From positions 62,001-126,000 of the forward strand of contig CAVUCH010000012.1 in NCBI GenBank assembly GCA_963739995.1: DNA of 64,000 nt, read 5' to 3'. This stretch comes from CAVUCH01 sp963739995. Its GTDB lineage: Bacteria; Acidobacteriota; Vicinamibacteria; Vicinamibacterales; JAENWD01. The translations under genes were made by a program, and so were the position numbers. Under the pieces are notes generated by a model, which was given only the letters and a program-made list of their open reading frames with translations, did not search any database and was not told where the DNA came from. Shown here piece after piece: positions 8,994 through 17,048 of the stretch (its first letter is position 1; the number at the start of each line of letters is the position of its first letter).

Positions 8994-10448
8994 ATGAAAT
9001 TCGCGCCGGAATACGTCCACTACGTCCTCAATGACAACTTCGAAGACGCCAAGGAGCTGTTCCTGTCGCCGCTGATGGCGATCCACCACGCTCACCTGGT
9101 GATGCTGGCGCAGAGGGAAATTGTTTCCCTGGAGGATGCGCACCGGATTCGCGAGGCCCTCGACGCCGTGTCGCTCGATGAGGTCCGCGACGTGCCGTTC
9201 GACGGCACGTGCGAGGATCTGTTTTTCTACGTCGAAGGGCTGCTCGTCGCGGCGTGCGGGGACGAAGTCGCCGGACGGCTTCACACTGCCCGCAGCCGCA
9301 ACGACATCGACATGACGATGTACCGGATGCGCCAGCGGGAGTTCGTGCTGGAGCTGGTGGAAGGGGTGCTCACCCTGCGCGCGAGCCTCCTGGATCTCGC
9401 GTCGCAGCACCGCGACACGATCATGGCGGCACACACCCACACGCAGCCGGCGCAGCCAACGACGATCGCGCACTACCTGCTGGCGATGATCGAGCAGCTG
9501 GAACGGGACACCACGCGGCTGCGCGCCTCCTATGGGACGACGAACCGCAACCCGTTGGGGGCGTGCGCCATCACCGGCACCGGCTTCGCGATCGATCGAT
9601 CGCTCACGAGCGAGTTGCTCGGCTTCGACGGCCCGACCGGAAACACCTACGGCAGTATCGCCACGGTTGACTACCTGCTCGAGAGCACCTACGCGACGGC
9701 CATCGCCCTGGGAGGCCTCGGGCGCTTCGTGCAGGACCTCTTGTTGTGGGGCACCGCGGAAGTGAACTACGTGCGGTTCGGTGACGGGTTCGTCCAGTCG
9801 AGCAGCATCATGCCGCAGAAGCGCAACCCTGTCGCCATCGAGCACGCACGGGCGATCGGCAGCAAGGCTGTCGGGCAGGCGCAGGCGATTGCGCTGGCGG
9901 TGCACAACACGCCGTTCGGCGACATCGTGGACACCGAGGACGACCTGCAGCCCCTGGTGTGGTCGATGTTCCGGGACGCGACGCGGGCAGTGCGGCTGGT
10001 GGCCGCGGCCATGCAGACAGCCACCTTCGACGCGGCGCGCCTCGAGGCCCGCGCGGGGCAGGGTGGGACCACGATGACGGAGCTTTCCGACACCCTCGTG
10101 CGGGAGCACGGCATCGCGTTCAAGACCGCGCACGCGATCACCGGGCGCGTGCTGAAGGCGCGGGCACATCACACCGAGGTCCGCCTCACCGAGACGCTCG
10201 CCGCGGTATGCTTCGAGCTGATCGGCCGGCCGATTCTCTACACCGAGGAGCGGCTGCGCGAGATCCTGAGCCCTCGCTACTTCGTCACGGTACGGCGCAC
10301 TCGGGGAGGACCGGCCCCCGAAGAGACCGCAACGGCCGTGGCGCAGTCGGCAGCCCTGCTGACCGGCGATCGCGAATGGGTCGCCGCTCGGCGCGAAGCA
10401 CTGGCCGCAGCGCGCCGGGAACTGAAGGCGCGGAGCGCGGCGCTGTGA
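8994..10448 (+). CDS. argH: Argininosuccinate lyase
   Basis: Last step of arginine biosynthesis: argininosuccinate to arginine plus fumarate, cytosolic homotetramer. The 484-residue protein shows the superfamily motifs: HTARSRNDID, THTQPAQPTT (catalytic-His region) and the flexible signature loop SSSIMPQKRNP. C-terminal LTETLAAV and LREILSPRYFV complete the fold. ATG 8994 is chosen because the sequence MKFAPEYVHYVLNDNFED begins there and a -10-like hexamer lies directly in front; the upstream open frame is not protein-like. No other arg gene is in the window, so argH stands alone. Divergent from wzm. Confidence 0.93.
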   Translation: MKFAPEYVHYVLNDNFEDAKELFLSPLMAIHHAHLVMLAQREIVSLEDAHRIREALDAVSLDEVRDVPFDGTCEDLFFYVEGLLVAACGDEVAGRLHTARSRNDIDMTMYRMRQREFVLELVEGVLTLRASLLDLASQHRDTIMAAHTHTQPAQPTTIAHYLLAMIEQLERDTTRLRASYGTTNRNPLGACAITGTGFAIDRSLTSELLGFDGPTGNTYGSIATVDYLLESTYATAIALGGLGRFVQDLLLWGTAEVNYVRFGDGFVQSSSIMPQKRNPVAIEHARAIGSKAVGQAQAIALAVHNTPFGDIVDTEDDLQPLVWSMFRDATRAVRLVAAAMQTATFDAARLEARAGQGGTTMTELSDTLVREHGIAFKTAHAITGRVLKARAHHTEVRLTETLAAVCFELIGRPILYTEERLREILSPRYFVTVRRTRGGPAPEETATAVAQSAALLTGDREWVAARREALAAARRELKARSAAL

Positions 10449-10536
10449 TTTGGCAATCCCGAGGGTGGCCGGGGCGCTTCGGCCTTGGCCCTGCACAGAG
10501 ACACTTCGGCCCAACCCTGCATAGATATATGCGTTC

Positions 10537-10644
10537 ATGACGTCCTCCGATCGCCCGCTGCGCCCGACGGCCATTCGCGTCCTCGTGCTCGAGGCGCTGG
10601 TCATCCTCGGCCTCTGGTTCGTCGGGCACTATTTCGCCAGCTGA
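10537..10644 (+). CDS. Putative 35-residue single-span membrane microprotein before the symporter gene
   Basis: An ATG at 10537 opens a 36-codon frame, shorter than usual gene-calling limits. It starts MTSSDRPLRPTAIR, then a hydrophobic stretch VLVLEALVILGLWFVG, ending HYFAS. The positive N-terminal segment and one transmembrane helix would give an N-in topology. Its stop (10642-10644) is one base before the ATG of the sodium:solute symporter, so translation is probably coupled. Some symporters of this superfamily have a separately encoded small membrane subunit (DUF4212 type, about 80-90 residues); this is much shorter and not recognisably that family. Real expression is inferred from position and composition only. 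Confidence 0.55.
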   Translation: MTSSDRPLRPTAIRVLVLEALVILGLWFVGHYFAS

Positions 10645-10645
10645 C

Positions 10646-12361
10646 ATGCACGCCATCGACTGGGCGGTGGTGGCCGCGTATCTCGTCTGGATCGTCCACG
10701 ACGGCCTCAAGCGCACGAAGGGCAGTGACAAGGTCGAGGGCTACTTCCTCGCCAACCGCAGCCTGCCGTGGTGGGCAGTGGGGTTGTCAGTCATGGCTAC
10801 CCAGCTCTCCGCGATCACGCTTGTCGGCACGACCGGGCAGGGCTACCGTGACGGGCTTCGATTCGTGCAGTTCTACTTCGGGCTGCCGCTCGCGATGCTG
10901 ATCCTGTCGGTCACCGTCGTCCCCTTCTTCCATCGCGCGAACGTATATACCGCGTATGAGTACCTGGAGGGGCGGTTCGATGCGAAGACCCGGGCTCTCA
11001 CGAGCCTGCTGTTCCTGCTCTCCCGTGGGCTCTCGTGCGGCGTCATCATCGCGGCGCCCGCGGTGATCCTGTCGATCGTGCTCGACTGGAACTTCACGAT
11101 CACGGTGCTGGCCATCGGGCTTCCCACGGCGATCTATACGATGCTCGGCGGTGTGCAGGCCGTCACCTGGACCGACGTGAAGCAGATGGCCGTGATCGTG
11201 GCGGGTGTCGCCGCTGCTGTTGTCGTGCTCGTTCTACGCCTGCCGGCGGACGTGAGCGTGAGCGACGCCCTGCACATCGCGGGCAGCACGGGACGTCTCC
11301 AGGCACTCGATTTCCGCTTCACGCTGAGCGAGACCTACACGTTCTGGTCGGGCCTGATCGGGGGCCTGTTCCTGATGCTGTCGTACTTCGGCTGCGATCA
11401 GAGCCAGGTGCAGCGCTATCTGACGGCGAAGTCGCCCCAGGAGGGCCGGCAGTCCCTGATGATGAGCGCGTACGTGAAAATCCCGTTGCAGGCGCTGATT
11501 CTCCTGACCGGCGTGCTCGTGTTCGCGTTCTACCTGTTTACCCGCCCTCCGATGCTGTTCAATCCGCAGCACGTGAAGGAGGTGCGTGCCAGCAGCGAAG
11601 GAGATGCGTACGCGGCCCTCGAAGCGCAGTTCAACGGCACGTTCGACGCGCGCCAGAAGGCAGCGCTCGACGTGCAGTCCGCCCGGCGCCGCGGCGATGA
11701 CGGCACCATCGCCGCGAGCACGGCCGCATTCAACACGGCGGACGCGGCGCTGGCCAACGTGCGGCGCGAGGCGGTGTCGCTCGTCATGCGCGTCAGCGGA
11801 AAGGAGGAATACGACGACGTGAACTACGTATTCCCGACGTTCGTCACCACCCAGATGCCGATCGGCCTCGTCGGCCTGATCATCGCGGCGATCTTCGCGG
11901 CCGCCATGTCATCGATTGCGGCGGAGCTGAACTCGCTCGCAACGGCGACGATCATCGACTTCTACCGCCGCCACTTCCGGCGGGAGGCGTCCGACGAGCA
12001 TTACCTCCGCGCCTCCCGCCTGGCGACCGCGGTGTGGGGGCTCATGGCCTGCGGCGTCGCCATGTACGCCACGCAGCTCGGATCGCTCATCGAGGTCGTC
12101 AACCGCTTCGGCTCGTTCTTCTACGGCTCGCTGCTGGGCGTCTTCGTTCTCGCGATCGGGACGAAACGGGCGACCGGTCATGGCGCATTCGTCGGCCTGA
12201 TCGCCGGGATGAGCGCGGTAGCCTTCGTGGCATTCAGATACCCGCAGGTCTCCTTTCTGTGGCACAACGTGGTGGGCGTGGTCGTCGTCACGATCGTCGG
12301 GCTTGCGGTATCCACCGTTCAGGGCGGCACCCGTGCCGCCACAGGTAGAATGCCCGGATGA
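10646..12361 (+). CDS. Sodium:solute symporter (SSS family) with a hydrophilic insertion
   Basis: Sodium-coupled inner-membrane transporter with the LeuT-fold SSS architecture, 571 residues, about 13 helices. YFLANRSLPWWAVGLSVMATQLSAIT (split here by helix boundaries) is the typical N-terminal SSS signature and FAAAMSSIAAELNSLAT matches the sodium-site helix. Between residues of about 310 and 390 a charged, Ala-rich segment (from FNPQHVKEVRASSEGD to VMRVSGKEEYDD) interrupts the membrane domain; this looks like a soluble loop or short coiled coil. The substrate cannot be read from sequence: sugar, sialate, proline and others all occur in the family. It is preceded by the microprotein with 1-bp spacing, and its stop overlaps the purE ATG. 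Confidence 0.85.
   Translation: MHAIDWAVVAAYLVWIVHDGLKRTKGSDKVEGYFLANRSLPWWAVGLSVMATQLSAITLVGTTGQGYRDGLRFVQFYFGLPLAMLILSVTVVPFFHRANVYTAYEYLEGRFDAKTRALTSLLFLLSRGLSCGVIIAAPAVILSIVLDWNFTITVLAIGLPTAIYTMLGGVQAVTWTDVKQMAVIVAGVAAAVVVLVLRLPADVSVSDALHIAGSTGRLQALDFRFTLSETYTFWSGLIGGLFLMLSYFGCDQSQVQRYLTAKSPQEGRQSLMMSAYVKIPLQALILLTGVLVFAFYLFTRPPMLFNPQHVKEVRASSEGDAYAALEAQFNGTFDARQKAALDVQSARRRGDDGTIAASTAAFNTADAALANVRREAVSLVMRVSGKEEYDDVNYVFPTFVTTQMPIGLVGLIIAAIFAAAMSSIAAELNSLATATIIDFYRRHFRREASDEHYLRASRLATAVWGLMACGVAMYATQLGSLIEVVNRFGSFFYGSLLGVFVLAIGTKRATGHGAFVGLIAGMSAVAFVAFRYPQVSFLWHNVVGVVVVTIVGLAVSTVQGGTRAATGRMPG
12346..12357 (+). promoter_or_regulatory. Putative leaderless promoter of purE (-10 TAGAAT, 6 nt before ATG)
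   Basis: TAGAAT at 12346-12351 is followed by exactly six bases and the purE ATG. It lies inside the last codons of the symporter gene, so purE could be transcribed independently even though its ATG overlaps the symporter stop. No Shine-Dalgarno sequence and no clear -35 are visible. Confidence 0.45.
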
Positions 12362-12849
12362 CAGACGAGCGGCCGCTGGTTGCGGTGATCATGGGGAGCA
12401 AGTCGGACTGGACGACGATGCGCCATGCCGACGAGATGCTGACCGCGTTCGGCGTGCCGCACGAGTGCCGCGTCGTCTCGGCGCATCGCACGCCCGCCCT
12501 GATGGCGGAATACGCGTCGGCGGCGGAGGGCCGCGGCATCCAGGTGATCATCGCGGCGGCGGGCGGGGCGGCGCATCTGCCGGGGATGGTTGCTGCCCAC
12601 ACGCCGCTGCCGGTGCTCGGCGTCCCGATCGAGAGCCGCACGCTGAAGGGAGTGGATTCGCTCCTGTCCATCGTGCAGATGCCGCGCGGTGTGCCGGTCG
12701 GGACACTCGCCATCGGGGACAGCGGATCAGCAAACGCGGCCCTCCTGGCGATCGCGATTCTCTCGAACCACGATGCGCCGCTGCGCGAGCGGCTGCGGGC
12801 GTTTCGCGCCGAGCAGGAACAGAAGGTCCGCCAGGACACGTTGCCGTGA
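12358..12849 (+). CDS. purE: N5-carboxyaminoimidazole ribonucleotide mutase (PurE class I)
   Basis: Converts N5-CAIR to CAIR in de novo purine synthesis; cytosolic octamer. The 163-residue protein carries VIMGSKSDW (phosphate-binding GSxSD), VVSAHRTP and the active-site run AAAGGAAHLPGM, then GVPIESRTLKG and MPRGVPVGTLAIG. Those features and the partner purK make it the bacterial class I enzyme rather than the AIR carboxylase. The ATG overlaps the symporter TGA and its own stop overlaps the purK GTG, so purE and purK are translationally coupled. Confidence 0.95.
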   Translation: MTDERPLVAVIMGSKSDWTTMRHADEMLTAFGVPHECRVVSAHRTPALMAEYASAAEGRGIQVIIAAAGGAAHLPGMVAAHTPLPVLGVPIESRTLKGVDSLLSIVQMPRGVPVGTLAIGDSGSANAALLAIAILSNHDAPLRERLRAFRAEQEQKVRQDTLP

Positions 12850-13976
12850 TCGATCCGATTCTTCCCGGAGCCACCATCGGCGTGCTTGGCGGCGGACAGC
12901 TTGGCCGCATGTTCGCGATGTCCGCGCGCCGCATGGGTTATCGCGTCCACACTCTGTCGCCAGAGGAAGACACGCCGACCGGCCAGGTGGCGGACGTCGA
13001 GATCACCGCCTCGTTCGACGACCTCGACGCGATCCGCGCCTTCGCGCGCAACGTCGACGTGGTGACCTTCGAGTTCGAGAACGTGTCGGCCGCTGCCGCT
13101 GAGGTTGCCGGCGAGCACGCGCCCGTGCGGCCCAGCGGGCACATCCTGCACATTACGCAGCAGCGCGCGCGGGAGAAGGGGTTCCTCGCCGACGGGGGAT
13201 TCCCGGTCACTCCATTCGCCCATCTCCGCGCCGCGCCGGACCTGGACGATGCGGTCCGGCAGGTCGGCATCCCGGCGGTGCTGAAGACCGCGAGCTTCGG
13301 CTACGACGGCAAGGGACAGCGGAAGGTCGAAACCGTCGCGGAGGCCCTGGCCGCGTGGGAGGCCGTCGGCGGACAGGAGGCGGTGCTCGAACGGTTCGTC
13401 GACTTCGATCGCGAAGTGTCGATGATCGGCGCGCGAGGGGCGAACGGGTGGATGGTGACGTACGGCCTCGTCGAGAACACGCATCGCGATCACATTCTCG
13501 ACACGTCGGTGTACCCGGCCGCCGTTGCTGCGCGTCACGAGGACGAGGCGGCCGAGATCGTGCGCGGGCTGCTCGAGCGCCTCGACGTCGTCGGCGTGCT
13601 CTGCGTGGAATTCTTCCTGACGCCAGGCGGCGCGCTGCTCATCAACGAGATGGCGCCACGGCCGCACAATTCGGGGCACCTGACCATCGATGCGTGCGTG
13701 ACGAGCCAGTTCGAACAGCAGGTCCGGGCCATCTGCGGCCTGCCGCCTGGTTCGACGGAGTTGTTGCGGCCTGCCGCCATGGTCAATCTGCTTGGGGATC
13801 AGTGGACGGCGCGTGAGCCGGACTGGGCGGCGGCGTGTCTCGTGCCCGGAGTCAAGCTGCACCTCTACGGCAAGGAGGAGCCGAGACCCGGCCGGAAGAT
13901 GGGCCACATGACTGCGCTGGCGCACGACGCCGCGGCGGCGCTTCGCCTCGCGTGTGCCGCGCGTGACGCGCTCTGA
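12846..13976 (+). CDS. purK: N5-carboxyaminoimidazole ribonucleotide synthetase
   Basis: ATP-grasp enzyme that makes N5-CAIR from AIR, bicarbonate and ATP, feeding PurE. The 376-residue protein begins with IGVLGGGQLGRMFAMSARRMG, continues with VVTFEFENVS (the conserved EFEN), VLKTASFGYDGKGQ (ATP-grasp glycine loop) and LINEMAPRPHNSGH (metal/ATP site), all diagnostic. GTG 12846 is chosen because it overlaps the purE TGA by 4 nt and lies right before the conserved N-terminus; the open frame upstream is the purE region. A PII-like gene follows after 11 bp. Confidence 0.95.
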   Translation: MIDPILPGATIGVLGGGQLGRMFAMSARRMGYRVHTLSPEEDTPTGQVADVEITASFDDLDAIRAFARNVDVVTFEFENVSAAAAEVAGEHAPVRPSGHILHITQQRAREKGFLADGGFPVTPFAHLRAAPDLDDAVRQVGIPAVLKTASFGYDGKGQRKVETVAEALAAWEAVGGQEAVLERFVDFDREVSMIGARGANGWMVTYGLVENTHRDHILDTSVYPAAVAARHEDEAAEIVRGLLERLDVVGVLCVEFFLTPGGALLINEMAPRPHNSGHLTIDACVTSQFEQQVRAICGLPPGSTELLRPAAMVNLLGDQWTAREPDWAAACLVPGVKLHLYGKEEPRPGRKMGHMTALAHDAAAALRLACAARDAL

Positions 13977-13987
13977 TAGAGGGACCC

Positions 13988-14284
13988 ATGACCCCCATGA
14001 AACGCGTGGAAATCGTCGTCGGTGCGGTCGAGTTGTCCGAGGTCTCCGGTGTGCTCGACCAGGCGGGTGTGCCGGGTTACACCGTGCTCAGGGATGTGAC
14101 CGGGAAGGGCGACCGCGGCGACCGCACCGGAGAGGACGCTCTCACCGGCGCCCTCAAGAACGGTTATATCTTCTGCGCGTGCAACGAAACGCAGGCGCGC
14201 GCCGTGGCGGAGGCGGTCCGTCCGGTCCTGCAGCGCGTTGGCGGCGTGTGCCTGATCACGGACTGCTTGTGGGTCGAGCATTGA
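13988..14284 (+). CDS. PII-like signalling protein (SbtB/CPII-type)
   Basis: Small trimeric ferredoxin-fold regulator, 98 residues, resembling cyanobacterial SbtB and other PII-like proteins. Recognisable parts are VEIVVGAVELSEVSGVLDQ, GVPGYTVLRDVTGKGDRG at the base of the T-loop, NGYIFCACNETQA, VRPVLQRVGGVCLI and the C-terminal DCLWVEH. The Tyr-uridylylation T-loop of canonical GlnB/GlnK is missing, so it is not a classical nitrogen PII. SbtB binds adenine nucleotides and controls a bicarbonate transporter; no SbtA-type transporter is seen here. It follows purK by 11 bp with a GAGGGA ribosome site and probably belongs to the purEK transcript. The effector and target are unknown. Confidence 0.75.
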   Translation: MTPMKRVEIVVGAVELSEVSGVLDQAGVPGYTVLRDVTGKGDRGDRTGEDALTGALKNGYIFCACNETQARAVAEAVRPVLQRVGGVCLITDCLWVEH

Positions 14285-14355
14285 CGGCCCGGATGAGTCC
14301 GATAGCGGAGCCAGGAGCGACTCCGGTTGTGGAGCTGGGGCGATGCGGTTGTGGA

Positions 14356-14375
14356 GCCGGGACTTCAGTCCCGGC
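14356..14375. repeat. Perfect palindrome, dispersed repeat copy 1
   Basis: GCCGGGACT and AGTCCCGGC flank a 2-base loop: a 9-bp perfect stem. It is preceded by TGTGGA, as in the partial copy at the window end, and related to the copy at 23511. The bases before it contain a direct repeat of CGGTTGTGGAGC (about 14327 and 14347). It sits in the gap between the PII-like gene and ada; the lack of a T-run makes a terminator unlikely. Confidence 0.7.
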
Positions 14376-14461
14376 GTCCCCCGCGGACAGCCGACCACAC
14401 CGCAGTTCGACCACACATTTCGGATAGATCACCCGGCAGCCGCGGTGGTCTACTGGCATTC

Positions 14462-15586
14462 ATGTTGATGCTTCACACGTCTTCCACGCCCTCCGCACCC
14501 GACGATCCACGCTGGACCGCCGTAGCGGCCCGTGACCGCCGCGCCGACGGCGCGTTCGTGTATGCCGTGCGCTCGACGGGCGTCTACTGCCGCCCGTCCT
14601 GCCCGAGCCGCCGGCCTCGGCGGCATCACGTCGAGTATTTCGCAGACGGCGCCGATGCGGTCGCCGCCGGGTATCGCGCCTGCCGCCGGTGCGATCCGGA
14701 CGGCGCCGCGCCGGGTCCCGTGGCGCAGAAAGTGGCTGCGGCCCTGGCACACATGCAGCGTGCGGAGCCAGGCCATTCACCCACCCTGGCGGCACTCGCG
14801 CAGCACGTAGGGTGCAGCGCCGCCTACCTGCAGCGGGCGTTCGTGCGTGTCCTGGGCGTGTCGCCGCGGGAATACGGCGCGTCGCTCAAACTTGCGCGGT
14901 TCAAGGCAGGGCTCCGCAGGCAGCGGCCGATCGCGGATGCCACGTTCGAGGCGGGATTCGGATCGTCGAGCCGCGTCTATGAGCAGACCGCGCGGGCGCT
15001 GGGCATGACCCCGGCCCAGTACCGGCGCGGCGGCGCCGGGCTCGAGCTGATGTTCGTGACGGCGCCCTGCCCCCTCGGCTTCGTTCTCGTCGCCGGCACG
15101 GCGCGAGGCCTGAGTGCGGTGATGCTTGGCGATTCGGCCGTCGGGCTGGGCGAACGGCTGCGGTCGGAGTTTCCGGCGGCCGAAATCCGCGAGGATCGCG
15201 CCGCCCTGCGCGCGGGCGTGGACGCCGTGCTGCGGCACCTGGGCGGGGAACCGTCCGCCACCCGCGACCTGCCGCTCGACGTACGGGCCACCGCGTTCGA
15301 GCGCCGCGTGTGGAGCGCACTGCAGCAGATCCCGCCCGGGTCACGCGCCACCTACGCGGAGGTCGCGTCCATGATCGGCGCGCCGCGCAGCGCTCGCGCC
15401 GTCGCCCGCGCCTGTGCGACCAACCCGGTCGCGATCGTCGTGCCCTGTCACCGCGTCGTGCCAGCGGCCGGAGGCATCGGTCAGTACCGCTGGGGCGCCG
15501 GGCGGAAGGCCGGGCTGCTCGAGTCAGAACGCGGCTCCGGGAGTCCGGCGCGGGCCGCAGCCATGCGCTCGGCACCCCGTAAGTAG
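14462..15586 (+). CDS. ada: Bifunctional Ada: alkylated-DNA methyltransferase and transcriptional activator
   Basis: Repairs methyl phosphotriesters and O6-alkylguanine and activates the adaptive response. Residues of about 15-80 form the Ada zinc domain: GVYCRPSCPSRRP contributes the acceptor Cys and one ligand, and YRACRRCDP the other two Cys. Next is an AraC-type helix-turn-helix (LAALAQHVGCSAAYLQRAF; FGSSSRVYEQ). The C-terminal methyltransferase has FERRVWSALQQIPPG, TYAEVA and the active-site PCHRV. Length 374 residues is normal for Ada. ATG 14462 is used; ATG 14468 is equally possible and the frame extends upstream into the repeat region. The zinc-domain Cys and PCHRV site are all present, so both activities look intact. 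Confidence 0.93.
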   Translation: MLMLHTSSTPSAPDDPRWTAVAARDRRADGAFVYAVRSTGVYCRPSCPSRRPRRHHVEYFADGADAVAAGYRACRRCDPDGAAPGPVAQKVAAALAHMQRAEPGHSPTLAALAQHVGCSAAYLQRAFVRVLGVSPREYGASLKLARFKAGLRRQRPIADATFEAGFGSSSRVYEQTARALGMTPAQYRRGGAGLELMFVTAPCPLGFVLVAGTARGLSAVMLGDSAVGLGERLRSEFPAAEIREDRAALRAGVDAVLRHLGGEPSATRDLPLDVRATAFERRVWSALQQIPPGSRATYAEVASMIGAPRSARAVARACATNPVAIVVPCHRVVPAAGGIGQYRWGAGRKAGLLESERGSGSPARAAAMRSAPRK

Positions 15587-15693
15587 ATGTGGCGCTGCCC
15601 GCCCTCGACGCGTCGGGCAGCAGGATGTCGAGTGGAGGCGCCACGCGCCACCTTGCCTGATCCGCTCTCCTGTCACAGAATGCGCGTCACCAC

Positions 15694-16914
15694 ATGACAC
15701 GCATACGGTATGGCGTTTCGCCCTGGCTGGACGGCTCCGCAAAGAAGGCCACCTATCCTGCGCTCGCGGGAAGGCTCGAGGTCCCAATCGTCATCATCGG
15801 AGGCGGGCTGACCGGCGCGGCGACGGCGTATGCCTGCGCCGCCGCAGGGCTGCGGGTGGCCGTCCTGGAAGCCGAACGCATCGGTCATGGCGCCAGCGCG
15901 AGCGGGTCTGGAATCATCCAGCAGGCGCCGGCCGTGGCGATGCTGGAAATGGAGGCCCAGCACGGGCGGCGCCTCGCTAAGACAGTCTGGACGGCCTGGA
16001 GGCGTGCGGCGCTCGACCTTGCGGCCACCGTGCGCCGATTGAACATCCGAACGGGATTCACGCCGGCGGACGGCCTTGTCTGGGCCCACTCCCCGGACAC
16101 GGCGAAGCCGCTCGAACGCGAGCTGGCGGCACGACGAGCGGCCGGGCTCGACGGGACTTGGCTCACGCCGCGCGCTCTGGCCAGCATCGGTCTCGACGGC
16201 GCGGGCGGTATTCGCACACGGGGCGATGCGACGATCGACCCCGTGCGGTTGTGCGGGGGCTTCGCACGGGCGGCTGCCGCGCGTGGCGCGGTGCTCTTCG
16301 AGCGGACGCGTGCGCTGACCGTGTCGCAGGCGCGTGGACGCATCGAAATCCAGTCTGCCCGCGGCCGGATCGGATGCGAGACGGTCGTTGTCACCACGGG
16401 CGAGCCCGCCGACCTGTTCGAGCCGCTGGCCCGGCACGTCGTCGCGTGTGACGCGTACGCGGTCCAGACGCCGCCGGTGGGGCGGGCGGTCCGCGCCGCC
16501 GTCCGGGATCGCAGCCTCATCCTCCAGGATTCGTATCGGCCCCCGCACAGGCTGGCGTGGACCGCGGGCGATCGCATCCTCTGGACGGGCGCCGCCGGTT
16601 CCCGCGTGCCCGATCGTCTTCGCCCACAGACGGTCGTGCAGCGCACCGGCCAGCTGATGTACGAGCTCTCAGTCGTGCTGCCCGACATCTCCGGGGTGCA
16701 GCCGGAGCACGGCTGGCCTATCCCATACTCCGTCGGACGAGACGGGCTGCCCCTGGTGGGGCCGCACCGCAACTACCCACACCACCTCTTCGCCTTCGGC
16801 CTTGGCCCGAACCCGGCGGCGGCATTCCTTGCGAGCCGCCTCCTCTTGCGCCACCTCGGCGGCGCTGCCGACAAGGCCGATCACGCGTTCGGCTTCACTC
16901 GAGCAACGCGATGA
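15694..16914 (+). CDS. FAD-dependent oxidoreductase, DAO family (PuuB/glycine-oxidase-like)
   Basis: Flavin amine or amino-acid oxidase fold, 406 residues, probably cytosolic. VIIGGGLTGAATAYACAAAGLRVAVLE near residue 32 is the ADP-binding GxGxxG beta-alpha-beta unit (quoted here as two halves, VIIGGGLTGAATAY and AAGLRVAVLE). GASASGSGIIQQAP is the conserved FAD-contact loop. C-terminal GRDGLPLVGPHRN and FAFGLGPNP form the second flavin contact. The region matches GabD/PuuB-neighbourhood oxidases in general shape, but no polyamine genes are near, so the substrate is open. It stands alone between ada and the PIG-L gene. ATG 15694 has no strong ribosome site. Confidence 0.8.
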   Translation: MTRIRYGVSPWLDGSAKKATYPALAGRLEVPIVIIGGGLTGAATAYACAAAGLRVAVLEAERIGHGASASGSGIIQQAPAVAMLEMEAQHGRRLAKTVWTAWRRAALDLAATVRRLNIRTGFTPADGLVWAHSPDTAKPLERELAARRAAGLDGTWLTPRALASIGLDGAGGIRTRGDATIDPVRLCGGFARAAAARGAVLFERTRALTVSQARGRIEIQSARGRIGCETVVVTTGEPADLFEPLARHVVACDAYAVQTPPVGRAVRAAVRDRSLILQDSYRPPHRLAWTAGDRILWTGAAGSRVPDRLRPQTVVQRTGQLMYELSVVLPDISGVQPEHGWPIPYSVGRDGLPLVGPHRNYPHHLFAFGLGPNPAAAFLASRLLLRHLGGAADKADHAFGFTRATR

Positions 16915-17048
16915 GCCGCCGTTCAGGCACGCGCACCCCGACCCGAACATAGACCGTTTCTCCCGAATATGCAGATCTCCTTTGTGAATCCGGCGCCGCC
17001 TGTGAACCGCGAACGACGGTTCCCGATTTCGGCACTGGGCAAGTAAGA

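Noticed and set aside
7210..8997. 595-codon plus-strand frame across wzt and wzm
   Set aside because: Shadow of the exporter genes; charged low-complexity composition.
8718..10604. Long open frame (628 codons) on the minus strand across argH
   Set aside because: It is an antisense shadow of argH: its protein is Arg/His/Gly-rich without recognisable motifs, and high GC leaves few stops on the opposite strand.
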